Shown piece by piece: positions 1-9,734 of a stretch of 64,000 nt of DNA. Both the position numbers and the translations under genes were made by a program. The stretch lies in assembly GCF_963526985.1 (NCBI RefSeq), contig NZ_CAURPW010000008.1:1-64000 (forward strand). Direction: 5' to 3'. This DNA is from an uncultured Campylobacter sp. (lineage in GTDB: Bacteria > Campylobacterota > Campylobacteria > Campylobacterales > Campylobacteraceae). Every line of letters starts with the position of its first letter. The first letter of the stretch is position 1. The notes under the pieces are model-generated. The model was not told the origin of the DNA. It ran no database searches and saw only the letters and a list, made by a program, of their open reading frames with translations.

Positions 1-59
1 TGCGAATTTAAAAAAATTAGAAAAAGATTTTTGGGTGGTATTGAAATTTGAATGAAAAT

Positions 60-93
60 AAAAGCAAGAGCGCAGTTTTTCGCCCTTGCTTTT
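60..93 (-). terminator. Terminator hairpin after the DUF945 gene
   Basis: Nine-base inverted repeat AAAAGCAAG / CTTGCTTTT with a 16-base loop. It lies just past the stop of the minus-strand DUF945 gene, and on that strand the 3' arm ends in a U-rich stretch. Confidence 0.6.
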
Positions 94-101
94 ACTGCGG
101 C

Positions 102-1484
102 TTAATTTACCGCCAGGTTAATTATAAATTCTTTAAGCGAAATTTTATCGTTTATCAGCAAGTCGTCGCTACCGACGTCATGCTTAAATTTCGCGCTCAT
201 ATACTCGCCATCTTTAGTAAAAAGCGAATTTATGCGCTCCTCAAAAGGCTTAATACCGTTAATCATTTCATTAAAATCCCTGTCCGGCATTATCCCTTTA
301 TATTCGCTTAAAAACTCCGTTATAGACGCGGCTTGCACTTTTAGCTCGCCGTCAAATTTAACCGCCTTTAGCGCCGTTTCCACGTCTGCGTCGTTTTCTA
401 GCGTTTTGCTTTTGACGCCTAGCCCTGACGCGTCGGCTACGGCATTAAATTTGATCTCCTTGCCGCCAGGATTTTTAAAGCTAAAATTTTTAACCTCCAG
501 CACGTAGTTTTCGCTCATTAAGATTTTATAAACCGCCGATTCTTTAGGATCGTTAAGATACATCGCCATAGCAAGCTTGTTTACGTTTTTTTCGTTCATA
601 GCGGCGTTTAGCTGAGTTAGGACTTTCTTGCCGTCTATTTCTAGCGCGCCTAGGTTAGCCTCAGTCATCGTATCGAGCAAATTTGCATTCGCATTTTGCT
701 TAATCTGCGCCAAAAACGCCATATCGGTTATCCCTACGGCTTTTGGAAAATCATAGCTTCTAGCGTTGCTAAAGCTCATTTTGCCGACCTTTATTCCTAC
801 TTTAGATATATTTTCGTAGGCGGTTTGCAAATTTATAAACGAAACCAGATCGCTAAAGCTTTTAAAATCGCTAAGCTCAATGAGCATGGAAGCGTTTTCC
901 ATCGCAAATTTGCCCGCATCGTCCGTATCGCCGCCGCTAACTTTACCGACGCCGATTTCTAGGGATTTTATCTTATCTTCTTTGATTTGAGCCTTTGCAA
1001 AAGGCTTTGAGATAATAAAGTCCGAATTTCTCTCGTCTACTTTGATCTCGGCCAAATTTAGCGTTACGTCGCGGGTTTTATCTAAATTTATTAGCACGTC
1101 GGCGCTCAAAAACTCGTCCGTGCCAAATATCTTTTTAGCTTCGGCGGCGGCTTCGGGCGTTAGAGCCTTGATATCGCTGTGCGCCTTAAATCCGCTAAAA
1201 ATCTCGGCAAATCCGTGCTTTAGCGTGGTTTTAGCCTCAAATTTTACCGGATCTTTGCCGTCGGTTAGCTCAAACGTAAGCGTCGCGCGCGAACTAAACA
1301 GCCCCTTGTCGTACTCGTTTTGCGTCACGTTTGCCTTTAGGTCGACAAACAGCAAGCGCAAAGTTTCGCCCGTTAGCCTAGCCACGCCCCTATCGTAGGA
1401 CTCTTTGGCCTTAGACGAGCCGTAAAACGCGACGCCAAAAACCGCGATCAAAATGACTACAAGCGCAAATATAACCTTTTTCAT
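102..1484 (-). CDS. DUF945 (YdgA-like) family protein
   Basis: A 460-residue protein with one hydrophobic N-terminal segment (about residues 4-22), read as a signal anchor with the rest in the periplasm. The length and the N-terminal KAKESYDRG-type segment followed by repeated beta-rich stretches fit the DUF945/YdgA family, whose biochemical role is not established. It lies 20 bases downstream of the ridA-like gene on the same strand, so the two may be co-transcribed. A hairpin follows its stop. The family call rests on remembered patterns, not a search. Confidence 0.7.
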   Translation of the reverse strand: MKKVIFALVVILIAVFGVAFYGSSKAKESYDRGVARLTGETLRLLFVDLKANVTQNEYDKGLFSSRATLTFELTDGKDPVKFEAKTTLKHGFAEIFSGFKAHSDIKALTPEAAAEAKKIFGTDEFLSADVLINLDKTRDVTLNLAEIKVDERNSDFIISKPFAKAQIKEDKIKSLEIGVGKVSGGDTDDAGKFAMENASMLIELSDFKSFSDLVSFINLQTAYENISKVGIKVGKMSFSNARSYDFPKAVGITDMAFLAQIKQNANANLLDTMTEANLGALEIDGKKVLTQLNAAMNEKNVNKLAMAMYLNDPKESAVYKILMSENYVLEVKNFSFKNPGGKEIKFNAVADASGLGVKSKTLENDADVETALKAVKFDGELKVQAASITEFLSEYKGIMPDRDFNEMINGIKPFEERINSLFTKDGEYMSAKFKHDVGSDDLLINDKISLKEFIINLAVN

Positions 1485-1504
1485 TTTTTTCCTTTATTTT
1501 AAAT

Positions 1505-1882
1505 TTACTTCGTCGCCGCGATAAGCTCAATCTCGACCAAACCGCCTTTTGGCAGCGTTTTTACCGCAACCGTGCTGCGAGCGGGATAGGGCTCGTTAAA
1601 AAACTCGGCGTAAATTTCGTTTACTGCCGCAAAGTCCGCGATATCGGCTAGAAAAATCGTCGTTTTTACTACGTTTTCAAAGCCAAGCCCCGCTTCGCTC
1701 AAGATCGCTTGCAAATTTTGAAGCGATCTTTGCGCCTGCGATTTTACGTCCGCGTCCGCAAATTCGCCGCTAGGAGTCACGCCTAACTGCCCGGAAATAA
1801 ACAAAAATCCGTTAGCCGCGATCGCTTGCGAATACGGTCCGATCGCTTGCGGGGCGTCTTTTGTAGAGATAACCTTTTTCAT
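1505..1882 (-). CDS. ridA: RidA / YjgF family enamine deaminase
   Basis: A 125-residue protein matching the RidA family throughout: N-terminal APQAIGPYSQAI, central SGQLG and a C-terminal PARSTVAVKTLPKGGLVEIE, which holds the conserved arginine that binds the substrate carboxylate. RidA hydrolyses reactive 2-aminoacrylate and related enamines made by PLP enzymes and acts as a cytosolic trimer. Length is normal. An AAAGGACG ribosome site precedes the ATG. The gene is probably the first of a two-gene unit with the DUF945 gene. Confidence 0.93.
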   Translation of the reverse strand: MKKVISTKDAPQAIGPYSQAIAANGFLFISGQLGVTPSGEFADADVKSQAQRSLQNLQAILSEAGLGFENVVKTTIFLADIADFAAVNEIYAEFFNEPYPARSTVAVKTLPKGGLVEIELIAATK

Positions 1883-1975
1883 TTTCGTCCTTTGTAAAAA
1901 ATTTCGCGAATATTAGCAGTTTAGCGCCGAATTTGCAAATTTAGCTATAATTTCCCGTAAAAAGGCTCTAAAAAT

Positions 1976-2449
1976 ATGAAAATCACCCTTGCTCCAAACG
2001 AGTTTTTAGACGATTACGTTCTTGGCTGCGAATTTGCGAAAAACGCCGAAATCTCGGGCAACGCGTATCTGTTTTGGAGCGGCGCGATCTGCGCTAAATT
2101 TGAAAACTCGCGAATCGTTTTTCTGCATAAAAAAAGCATCCCCGCGCGATTTTGCGAGGCGGCCGCGCGCTGCAGCGACCTAGCAGGGCTAACGCTCACG
2201 TCGGCGTTTTGCTCGTTTACGACGCTAGCACCCTCGCATCTAGTCGCCAAAAACGGCTCCAAGCTCTATCCGCTTTTTGATCTACGCGAAATTTGCGGGA
2301 TAAAATTTATAAATTTAAAGAAATTTTACGACGATTTCGGACTTGACTACGGCTATAGAATTTACATAGAAAAGTGCTCGTTTTTCTCGCCCGAACCGCT
2401 TGAAAAGCGCATAAAGCTAACAGAAACGATGTGCCTGGGGTATTATTAA
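1976..2449 (+). CDS. Hypothetical protein, 157 residues
   Basis: I do not recognise the family. The ORF encodes a soluble mixed alpha/beta protein with no signal peptide or membrane segment and several cysteines. Codon use (AAATTT-rich, GC-rich third positions) matches the neighbours, and an AAAGG stretch sits upstream of the ATG, so it is probably real. It stands alone, divergent from ridA and convergent with the efflux operon. The spacer after it holds two copies of AACCCGGGCT. Confidence 0.6.
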   Translation: MKITLAPNEFLDDYVLGCEFAKNAEISGNAYLFWSGAICAKFENSRIVFLHKKSIPARFCEAAARCSDLAGLTLTSAFCSFTTLAPSHLVAKNGSKLYPLFDLREICGIKFINLKKFYDDFGLDYGYRIYIEKCSFFSPEPLEKRIKLTETMCLGYY

Positions 2450-2611
2450 GCCGCGTAAATTTAGGCTTTTTGGCTTGCAAATTTAGCTAAATTTAGCCAT
2501 AAAACCCGGGCTCAAATTTAATCCGCGCCGAATAAACCCGGGCTTTAATCAAAATCTACCGCGCCGCGCGGAAAAAAGCGATAAATTTACGCGCTAAATT
2601 TAACGAGCTTC

Positions 2612-5600
2612 CTACCCTGCCGCGTTTTGCTTATCTTGCTCGGTTACGGATGTGAGTTTAGAAAGACGCTTACCGAGAAATCTTTTCGCATCGTCCACGA
2701 TAGAATAAACAGTCGGCACGAAAACGAGGCTAAGCAGCGTAGAAACGGCTAGTCCGCAAATCACGGCTACCGACATCGTCGCGCGAAACTCCGCGCCAGA
2801 GCCGCTAGCAAACACCGCAGGCGCCATGCCGGCGATCATGGCTATCGTAGTCATCACGATAGGCCGCGCCCTCTCCGCACCCGAGCTTAGCAAAGCCTGC
2901 CTAATGCCGCTTCCGCGCAAACGCTTTTCGATGACGAAATCAACGAGCAAGATCGAGTTTTTACCCACGATAGCCATGAGCATCAAGATGCCGATGACGG
3001 CGGATAAATCAAGCGCCCCGCCGTAAAGCAACAACCCGCCCGCCGCGCCGCCGATAGAAAGCGGAAGCGCGATAAATATCGTAGCGGGCTGCAAAAAATC
3101 GCGAAAAAGCACGACCAAAACCAGCAAAAACATCGTCACGCCAAAGCCCAGCGCGATACCAAACTGCTCAAACATCTCGCTCATATACTCGCTATCGCCG
3201 TACTCGGGCGACGAGATGCCAAAGGGCAAATTTTTCATCGCGGGCAGCGCGTAAATTTGCTCCAAAACCTCGCCTACGGTAAATCCGGGCTGCAAATCGG
3301 CCTCGAGCGCGATCTTGCGGCGTTTATCAAACCTCTCTATGCTAGCAGCGCCTTGCGAATACGAGATTTGAGCTACGCTTGAGAGCGGCACGGCCGTTCC
3401 AGCCGCGCTTTGGACGTAAATTTTACGCAGGACTTCAAGGTCGTTTCTAGCGTCCTCCTCTAGGCTCACGCGGATAGGCACTTGGCGATCCGGCAGGTCA
3501 AATTTCGCCGACGCTGCGTCCGTGTCGCCCACGGTGGCGATGCGCAGAGCCTCGGCTACGGCTTGGTGGCTCACGCCCAGCCTCGCGGCCTCTTTTTTGA
3601 TTAAATTTACGCGGATTTCGGGCTTTTGCAGCGGTTCGTTTACTTGAGCGTTTTTCGCGCCGGCAACTCCGCTCATTTGGGTTTTTATCAGTGCGGCGGT
3701 TTTAGAGAGCGCGTCCGCGTCCTCGCCGGTTAGGATTACCGAGATATCGCGCGCGGCCATATCGTTAGCGAAGGCAAATCTCATATCGCTAAATTTAGCC
3801 AGCTCCGCCCGCAGCTCGTCTTCAAACCGCTTTTGCGTAACGGCGCGCTGCTTGTGCGGTTTTAGCGTGATTAGCAGCTCGCCCTTGTGCGTTTCGCCGC
3901 CGCCTCCGGCTATAGCAAAAACGGACTGCACGGCCGGATTTTGCTTAACGACGCGGGTTAAATTTATCAGTCTCTCATCGGTCTGCTCTAGCGTAGAACC
4001 GGGAGCTAGCGTGATATTTACGCTGCTTCTGCCCGAGTCGCTTTGAGGCAAAAATCCCGTCGGCAAAAGCGGAATTAACGCAAAAGATCCCAGCAGCAGC
4101 AAAAAGCCGATAAAAAGCGTAAATTTACGGTGATCTAGCGTAAAATTTAGCAAATTTAGGTAGGCCGCCTTTAGCTTGCTCGCTTCGCGCTCCTCTTTGG
4201 CCTCGGGTTTTAGGACGTAGGCTGCTAGCAGCGGAGTGGCTAAACGCGCTACTAAAAGCGAAGCCAAAACCGCCGCCGCGACGGTTATGCCAAACTGCCT
4301 AAAGTACTGCCCGATGCCCCCGCCGATAAAACTAACGGGCAAAAATATCGCCACTATCGTTAGCGTAATGGCAACCACCGCAAAGCCGATATCATCAGCC
4401 GCGTCTATGGCGGCTTGGTACGGGCGTTTGCCTAGAGCTAGGTGCTTTTTGATATTTTCTATCTCCACGATCGCGTCATCCACGAGTATGCCGATAACTA
4501 GCATTAAAGCTAGCAACGTGATGCCGTTTAGCGTGTAGTCCAGCAGATAAAGCGCTGCAAACGTCGGCAAGATCGAAAGAGGCAGCGACACGGCCGCCAC
4601 CAGAGTCGCTCTCGCGTCTCGCAAGAAAACAAACACGACCAAAACCGTCAATATCGCGCCCTCGGCTAGCATCCAGATCGTTTGGTCGTAGCTTTGCTTA
4701 GTCTCGTTCGCCGAGGTGTATATCTCGTCTATCTTTACTTCTGCATGCTCTGCGGTAAATTTAGCCAGCTCCTCCCCAACCTTTTGCATCACGACCGTAT
4801 CGCTGGCGCCTTTTGAGCGCGAGACGCTAAATCCCGCCATCTCCAGCCCGTCCATCCTAGAGCGCGACCTAACCTCGGCGTGCGAGTCCTCTACGCGAGC
4901 GATGTCGCCCAGACGAACGCTACCGCCGCCCTCTAGCCGAATGGGGGTGTCTGCTAGCTCCTCGATACTCTTTGCGCCGCCCGTTACGCGCAGGCTGTTT
5001 TCCGCGCCGTCTAAAACCGTCCTGCCCGCGGGCAAATCGGCGTTATTTTGCGCAAGCTGCTTGTTAATATAAGCCGCGTCTATCTTTAGCGAGCTAAGCG
5101 CGGCGGGGTCTAAAAGCACCCTAATCTCGCGCGTAACGCCGCCTAGGCGCTTTACCTGCTGAACGCCCGGGATCGCTAGCAGCCGCCTTTTTATCTCGTT
5201 ATCTATCAGGTGCGATATCTCGCTTTGGTCTAAATTTACGCTTCCTACCGAATAAAACGCCAGCGCCCCGCCCTCGACGTCCACGCGCTCTACTAGCGGC
5301 GTATCGATGCCGGCCGGTAGTTCGTCTCTGATCTGCGAGATAGCGTTTCGCACGTCGTTTACGGCTCTATCGACATCCGTCTCGATGGCAAACTCCACCG
5401 TCGTAGCCGAGCTGCCCTCGGAGATCGTAGAGCTAACGTGCCTCACGTCCGCCAGCCCGCTCACGGCGTCTTCTATGCGCCTAGTAGTCGAGCTTTCCAG
5501 CTGGGTAGGCGACGCGCCGGTCTGCGTGACCGTGACGCTAACGATAGGAAAATTTACGTTTGGGTTTGCGTTTATCGGTAGGCGCAAAAACGACGCTACG

Positions 5601-5674
5601 CCGCCTAAGCTAAGCGCGATAAAAAGCACGATAATAGGGATAGGATGACGGATCGCCCAAGACGAAATTTTCAC
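2612..5674 (-). CDS. RND family efflux transporter, inner-membrane subunit
   Basis: A 1020-residue AcrB/MexB-like proton-driven pump. The N-terminal membrane segment comes first (ISSWAIRHPIPIIVLFI), then two large periplasmic loops and two bundles of membrane helices. Helix 4 carries the paired aspartates of the proton relay (GILVDDAIVEIEN) and helix 10 the matching lysine (IVGKNSILLVDF). It would export drugs or other amphiphiles from the periplasm and inner leaflet together with the adaptor encoded just upstream. The start overlaps the adaptor stop by four bases (ATGA). No outer-membrane TolC-like gene is adjacent, so the channel must come from elsewhere. The substrate is unknown. Confidence 0.92.
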   Translation of the reverse strand: MKISSWAIRHPIPIIVLFIALSLGGVASFLRLPINANPNVNFPIVSVTVTQTGASPTQLESSTTRRIEDAVSGLADVRHVSSTISEGSSATTVEFAIETDVDRAVNDVRNAISQIRDELPAGIDTPLVERVDVEGGALAFYSVGSVNLDQSEISHLIDNEIKRRLLAIPGVQQVKRLGGVTREIRVLLDPAALSSLKIDAAYINKQLAQNNADLPAGRTVLDGAENSLRVTGGAKSIEELADTPIRLEGGGSVRLGDIARVEDSHAEVRSRSRMDGLEMAGFSVSRSKGASDTVVMQKVGEELAKFTAEHAEVKIDEIYTSANETKQSYDQTIWMLAEGAILTVLVVFVFLRDARATLVAAVSLPLSILPTFAALYLLDYTLNGITLLALMLVIGILVDDAIVEIENIKKHLALGKRPYQAAIDAADDIGFAVVAITLTIVAIFLPVSFIGGGIGQYFRQFGITVAAAVLASLLVARLATPLLAAYVLKPEAKEEREASKLKAAYLNLLNFTLDHRKFTLFIGFLLLLGSFALIPLLPTGFLPQSDSGRSSVNITLAPGSTLEQTDERLINLTRVVKQNPAVQSVFAIAGGGGETHKGELLITLKPHKQRAVTQKRFEDELRAELAKFSDMRFAFANDMAARDISVILTGEDADALSKTAALIKTQMSGVAGAKNAQVNEPLQKPEIRVNLIKKEAARLGVSHQAVAEALRIATVGDTDAASAKFDLPDRQVPIRVSLEEDARNDLEVLRKIYVQSAAGTAVPLSSVAQISYSQGAASIERFDKRRKIALEADLQPGFTVGEVLEQIYALPAMKNLPFGISSPEYGDSEYMSEMFEQFGIALGFGVTMFLLVLVVLFRDFLQPATIFIALPLSIGGAAGGLLLYGGALDLSAVIGILMLMAIVGKNSILLVDFVIEKRLRGSGIRQALLSSGAERARPIVMTTIAMIAGMAPAVFASGSGAEFRATMSVAVICGLAVSTLLSLVFVPTVYSIVDDAKRFLGKRLSKLTSVTEQDKQNAAG

Positions 5675-6901
5675 TCCGCGCTCCTTTGCGCCGCTTCGCC
5701 GTCGTTTACCAGCGCGGAGGCTTTTAGCGCGACCTCATCGCCCTCGCTAACGCCCCAGATCACCTGCACTAGCCCGTTTGCTCTAAGTCCGGTTTGGATT
5801 TTTCGCTTCTGCGCCTTGCCGTCTTTTATTATCGTTGCAAACGCGCCTGCCTCCGTAAACGAAATCGCCTGCGCGGGCAGCGCTAACGCGCTAAATTCGG
5901 GCAGGTCGATGACGGCCTTGGCGTACGAACCGATAAATTTAGCCCCGCCGTCTAGCGAAATTTTGACCTTACCTAGGCGCGAGCTCGTATCCACGCTAAC
6001 AGGCACTAGCCGCACCTTGCCGTTTACGGCCTCTTTTACGCCGTAAATTTGAGCCTGCGCGCTCATACCGACTTTTATCTGCGCTAGCTCGGCTACGTCC
6101 GCGTCCGCAGATAGCTCGATGACGCCGTCTTTTGCGATGTTAAACAAAGCCTCGCCGCTAGTTAGCGCGCCGATTTGGGCTTTTTTGGCCGTTACGACGC
6201 CGCTAACGGGCGCTATCACGCTAGCTTTGCCGAGCTGGTCTTTAGCCTCCTCGATCTGCGCGTCCATCTGCGAAATTTGGGCTTTTGCGGAGTTTAGATT
6301 CGCTCTGGCGCTTGCTTCTTTCGCATTTACTTGTTCGAGTTCTTGCGAGCTGATCGCCTTTTTTGCGGCCAATTCTTTAGCTCGCTTTAGCGCGAACTCA
6401 GATTCGCTAAAGGCGGCCTTGGCGGAGTTTAAATTTTGCTTTGCGGCCTCAAGCGCGGCGGTTTGCTGGTCAAATTTCGCTTTTACGCCGGCATTATCTA
6501 GCAGGGCTAAAATTTGCCCCTTTTGCACGTTTTCGCCGACCTCGACTAAGATCTGGGCGATTTGTTGGCCTTGCAGCGCCGAGCCTACCGCAACGTCGTC
6601 TTTAGAGACCAGCTCACCGTGCAAATTTAGCTTTGGGCTAAATTTTGCGATCTTGGGCGAGACGACCGTGAGCTTTATGGCTTCTTCGTTTTGATTTTGC
6701 CTAGCGTCCGAATTTTTGCCGTCTTGACCGACGTTTGTTTCGCTAGCGTCGCCGTCTTTTAGGCCCGCTTGAGCCATTTGCTTGTTTTGCGGCGGCGTTT
6801 CTTGCGCCGATTTATTTTCCTGCGCCGCCGCCGTTTGTTGCGCGGTCAAAATCAGCGCAAACGATAAAAAAATATGCCTTTAAAATTTTGCCGAATTTCA
6901 T
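5671..6901 (-). pseudogene. RND periplasmic adaptor (membrane fusion protein), signal peptide out of frame at a T7 tract
   Basis: The long open frame (from a TTG at 6849) encodes a membrane-fusion adaptor: lipoyl-type half motifs (GEVGENVQKGQILALLDN), a long alanine-rich coiled coil, then beta-barrel segments. The best start is ATG at 6901 behind an AAGGG ribosome site, but it is out of frame with the body. The join is at seven T (minus strand; A7 at 6866-6872). With six T the product would begin with an ideal signal peptide (KAYFLSFALILTA...) and be about 409 residues. As given, the protein could not be exported properly. This may be a real on/off switch, a mutation or a sequencing error. 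It overlaps the pump gene by four bases. Confidence 0.75.
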
Positions 6902-6950
6902 AAAATTTCCCTTGAAATTAGTCTTAAAATTTATCATATTAACAAAATTT

Positions 6951-6969
6951 AGGACTAAAAGTCAATCCT
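6951..6969. promoter_or_regulatory. Candidate MarR operator
   Basis: An imperfect palindrome with arms AGGACT and AATCCT around AAAAGTC lies between the divergent adaptor and marR genes. MarR proteins usually repress by binding such sites in the spacer they share with the target operon. Assigned by position and symmetry only. Confidence 0.35.
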
Positions 6970-7029
6970 AAAACCTTGAAAATATTTTGGGATTTTACTA
7001 AAATTCGCCCAAAATAAAAAAGGAAAACG

Positions 7030-7475
7030 ATGTATAACTTTGACGACCTAGGCAAAAAAATCAGCGAGATTGACGAGCGTATAGACGCGCTGATCGCTAA
7101 AACCGGGCTTAGCTACAGCGAATTTGCAGTGCTTTATACGCTAGCAAAAGACGGCCGCTCGACGCAAAAAAAGATCGGCGAGGGGTGGGCCATACCAAAG
7201 CAAACGGTTTTTAACGTCTGTAAGGATTTTCGCCAAAAAGGGCTAGTGCAGCCAAGCGAGCAAAGCGCTGATAAAAGGGAGCGCGCGATCGAGCTCACGC
7301 AAAAGGGGCGCGACGCGGCAGAGCCTATCGTACGCGCTAGCGATGAGCTGGGCGAGCGGGTATTTGCTAGGCTCGGCGAAAAAATACCCAGAAGCTGTTT
7401 TCTCTGCTGGAGCGCTTTTGCGAGATTTGCGACGACGAGATCAAAGATGCGTCCGAGCTCAAGACCGAAATTTAA
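7030..7475 (+). pseudogene. MarR family regulator with a C-terminal frameshift
   Basis: The first 117 or so residues form a winged-helix MarR regulator (SYSEFAVLYTLAKDGRSTQKKIGE, recognition helix near PKQTVFNVCKDF, wing near ADKRERAIELT). After GEK the annotated frame turns into unrelated residues. The correct dimerisation helix (NTQKLFSLLERFCEI, then CDDEIKDASELKTEI and stop) continues in another frame. One extra A in the A6 run at 7379-7384 joins them into a normal 148-residue MarR protein. It is divergent from the RND operon, which it probably represses. If the shift is real the repressor loses its dimer interface and the pump may be derepressed. Confidence 0.75.
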
Positions 7476-8490
7476 ATTTACCGACTTTAATTTTTTTACG
7501 CTCTTTTAAATTCGGCAAAAATCGCGGCTAAATTTAGCAAATATTTTTGCCAGAAAGTGCGGATTTGGCGGTAAAACGCGTAAAATTCATCCAAAGCGCC
7601 GCGGTAAATTTAATATAAATTTATACGGGCAAGCGCGAAATCGTAGGTTTTTGCCAAAAACTTGCAAATTTGGCGACAAACCTCGCGCAAACCGGAGCCA
7701 AAAGGCAGACCTCGCGCAAAATCCTCTAGCCGAGCGCGCCCTAACGAAGATTTATCTTGCCGACTTTTTGGCGCCTCCGTTTTTCGGCTTGCCGCTTTTG
7801 ACGGTTTAAATTTGAGTCTCAAGCGCTCGTTTTACAGCTTAAATTTTACAAATTTCGCCAAGTAAATTTATCAAAAAGCCGTCTTGTTGAATCTTACGCT
7901 TAAATTTTGTTGCCGACCAAACGAAATTTGCCTAAATTTAGGAAAAATTACTTACAAACACAAACCGCCGCTAAATTTACTCGGCAACGGCTCAAGCCAC
8001 CTAAAACATAGGACGATTTACCGAAGCGTTGCGGTAAATTTTGCCCGCAAATTACCGCGGCAAATGCAAGCGGCGCTACTTTAATCTGGCATTTACGGCA
8101 TACAAAATCGTCAAAACTAGGCTTAAGAGCGCGCTAGCGTATATTTTTACCGCGAGTTTGCATTATTTTGCCCAAAAGTGCGGGTAAATTTAAACCGCCG
8201 ATTTTGATGCGTCGCACAAGGCAAGCTACTGATTTATAGCCCTATTCGCGGGCTAACTTGCCGACGGCTTAGATAAAATTTGTCAAGCCCCAGCTAGACA
8301 TCGCCATTTTAACGGCGGCAATCGTCAAATTTATCCGCAAGTAGCAAAATTTAACTTTCGTAACATTTTAGAAATTTATTTACGTTTTTACTCATTTATT
8401 GTAAATTTTAGTAGCTTAAATTTTAAAATTAATCAAAAAATATAATTCAAAACTCTATAATCGGTAAATTTAAAACCGAAAGGAGAAAAA
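7476..8490. other. Long spacer, no supported gene
   Basis: About 1 kb between marR and the TRAP-binding-protein gene. The short ORFs here are rich in Arg/Lys/Ser and show no domain or ribosome site, so I take them as chance. The last 150 bases are AT-rich and probably hold the promoter of the downstream gene. Confidence 0.5.
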
Positions 8491-9543
8491 ATGAAACTAT
8501 TTTCAGCTCTAGCTCTATGCGCGGCGATGATGATCAGCGCGCAGGCTGCGGAAAAATACAAGATCAAGCTCGCCTCCACCTACGAGAGCAACGTACCCGT
8601 ACTAGGCGACGCTCCAAAGAAATTTAAAGAACTCGTGGAAAAGATGAGCGACGGCCGTATCGAGGTGCGCGTCGATTATCCGTCCAAGCACAAGGCGGCG
8701 TTCGCGCTGCTTGATATGGTCAAAAACGCCCAGTACGACGCGGCTTTCACCGCGAGCTACTTTTATAAGGGCAAGGACGCTAAGCTCATGCTCTTTACGA
8801 CCGTGCCTTTTGGTATGAACAAGGCCGAGCAGGACGCATGGTACGCGTACGGCGGGGGCAAGGAGCTCGCGCAAAAGGTCTTTAACGAGCAGGGCATCGT
8901 GACCTTTCACGGCGGAAATTTCGGCATGCAAATGGGCGGCTGGTTTAAAAAAGAGATCAAGAGCACGGACGATCTAAAGGGGCTAAAACTGCGCATGACC
9001 GGGCTTGGCGGCGAGATAATGGCAAAGCTAGGCGTAAACATCAACACGATCCCAATCGGCGAGCTCTACATGGCGATGGAGATGAACACGATAGACGCCG
9101 TCGAGTGGGTCTGCCCTGCGATCGATATAAATTTCGGCTTTCAAAAGGTGGCCAAATTTTACTACACCGGCTGGCAGGAGCCCGCTAGCGAAAATGAATT
9201 TTACATCAACAAAAAACTCTGGAACAAGCTACCGGCCGACCTCCAAGCTATCGTAGAAACCGCGACCAAGGCCGTAGCAGCAGACGTCTACGAGTCGGCG
9301 GTCTATCAAAACTCGCTAGTCCTTGATAAAATCAAAAGCGAGCATCCGGACGTGAAAATCGCTTCGTTTCCGCCCGAGATCATCGCCGCGCTGCGCAAAG
9401 CCACGGACGAGATCCTAGACGAACTTTCGGCAAAGGACGCGACGTTTAAGGAGATTTTGGACTCGCAAAAGGCCTTTATGAAAAAGGCTAGAGTCTGGAC
9501 GCAGATCTCCGAAAACAGCTACATAAACAGCACCGCGGAGTGA
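8491..9543 (+). CDS. dctP: TRAP transporter substrate-binding protein, DctP family
   Basis: A 350-residue periplasmic binding protein with a signal peptide ending near SAQAA-EKYK. Family features are clear: the KLASTYESN start, LKGLKLRMTGLGGEIMAKLG, the IPIGELYMAME substrate-binding stretch and the WVCPAIDINFGF region. DctP proteins deliver organic acids or similar solutes to a DctQ/DctM membrane pair driven by sodium. No dctQ or dctM lies next to it, so it is an orphan here. AAAGGAG precedes the ATG and a strong hairpin follows the stop, indicating a one-gene unit. The ligand is unknown. Confidence 0.9.
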   Translation: MKLFSALALCAAMMISAQAAEKYKIKLASTYESNVPVLGDAPKKFKELVEKMSDGRIEVRVDYPSKHKAAFALLDMVKNAQYDAAFTASYFYKGKDAKLMLFTTVPFGMNKAEQDAWYAYGGGKELAQKVFNEQGIVTFHGGNFGMQMGGWFKKEIKSTDDLKGLKLRMTGLGGEIMAKLGVNINTIPIGELYMAMEMNTIDAVEWVCPAIDINFGFQKVAKFYYTGWQEPASENEFYINKKLWNKLPADLQAIVETATKAVAADVYESAVYQNSLVLDKIKSEHPDVKIASFPPEIIAALRKATDEILDELSAKDATFKEILDSQKAFMKKARVWTQISENSYINSTAE

Positions 9544-9559
9544 TCCCCGCTAAATTTAA

Positions 9560-9589
9560 CGAGCCGTCCGAGTAAAATTTGACGGCTCG
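9560..9589 (+). terminator. Terminator hairpin after dctP
   Basis: Perfect nine-base stem CGAGCCGTC / GACGGCTCG with a 12-base AT-rich loop, 16 bases past the dctP stop. No clear U-run follows, so it may stop transcription weakly or protect the 3' end. Confidence 0.55.
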
Positions 9590-9734
9590 AAGGCTAGTGC
9601 AAATTTGAGATTAACGCCGGTTTGCTCAAATTTGGCTCGCAACTTATTACGCCAAACCTAGTCCCGCAAAGACGAGCAAAATTTAACCCCAATAACGCCA
9701 AAATCACGCAACCGCCAAATTTAAAAGGAAGGTC

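Noticed and set aside
48..311. 87-residue ORF on the plus strand
   Set aside because: Lies over the 3' end of the DUF945 gene and its terminator; no ribosome site or domain.
7610..8084. Three short ORFs in the spacer after marR
   Set aside because: Overlapping on both strands, basic and repetitive, with no initiation signals.
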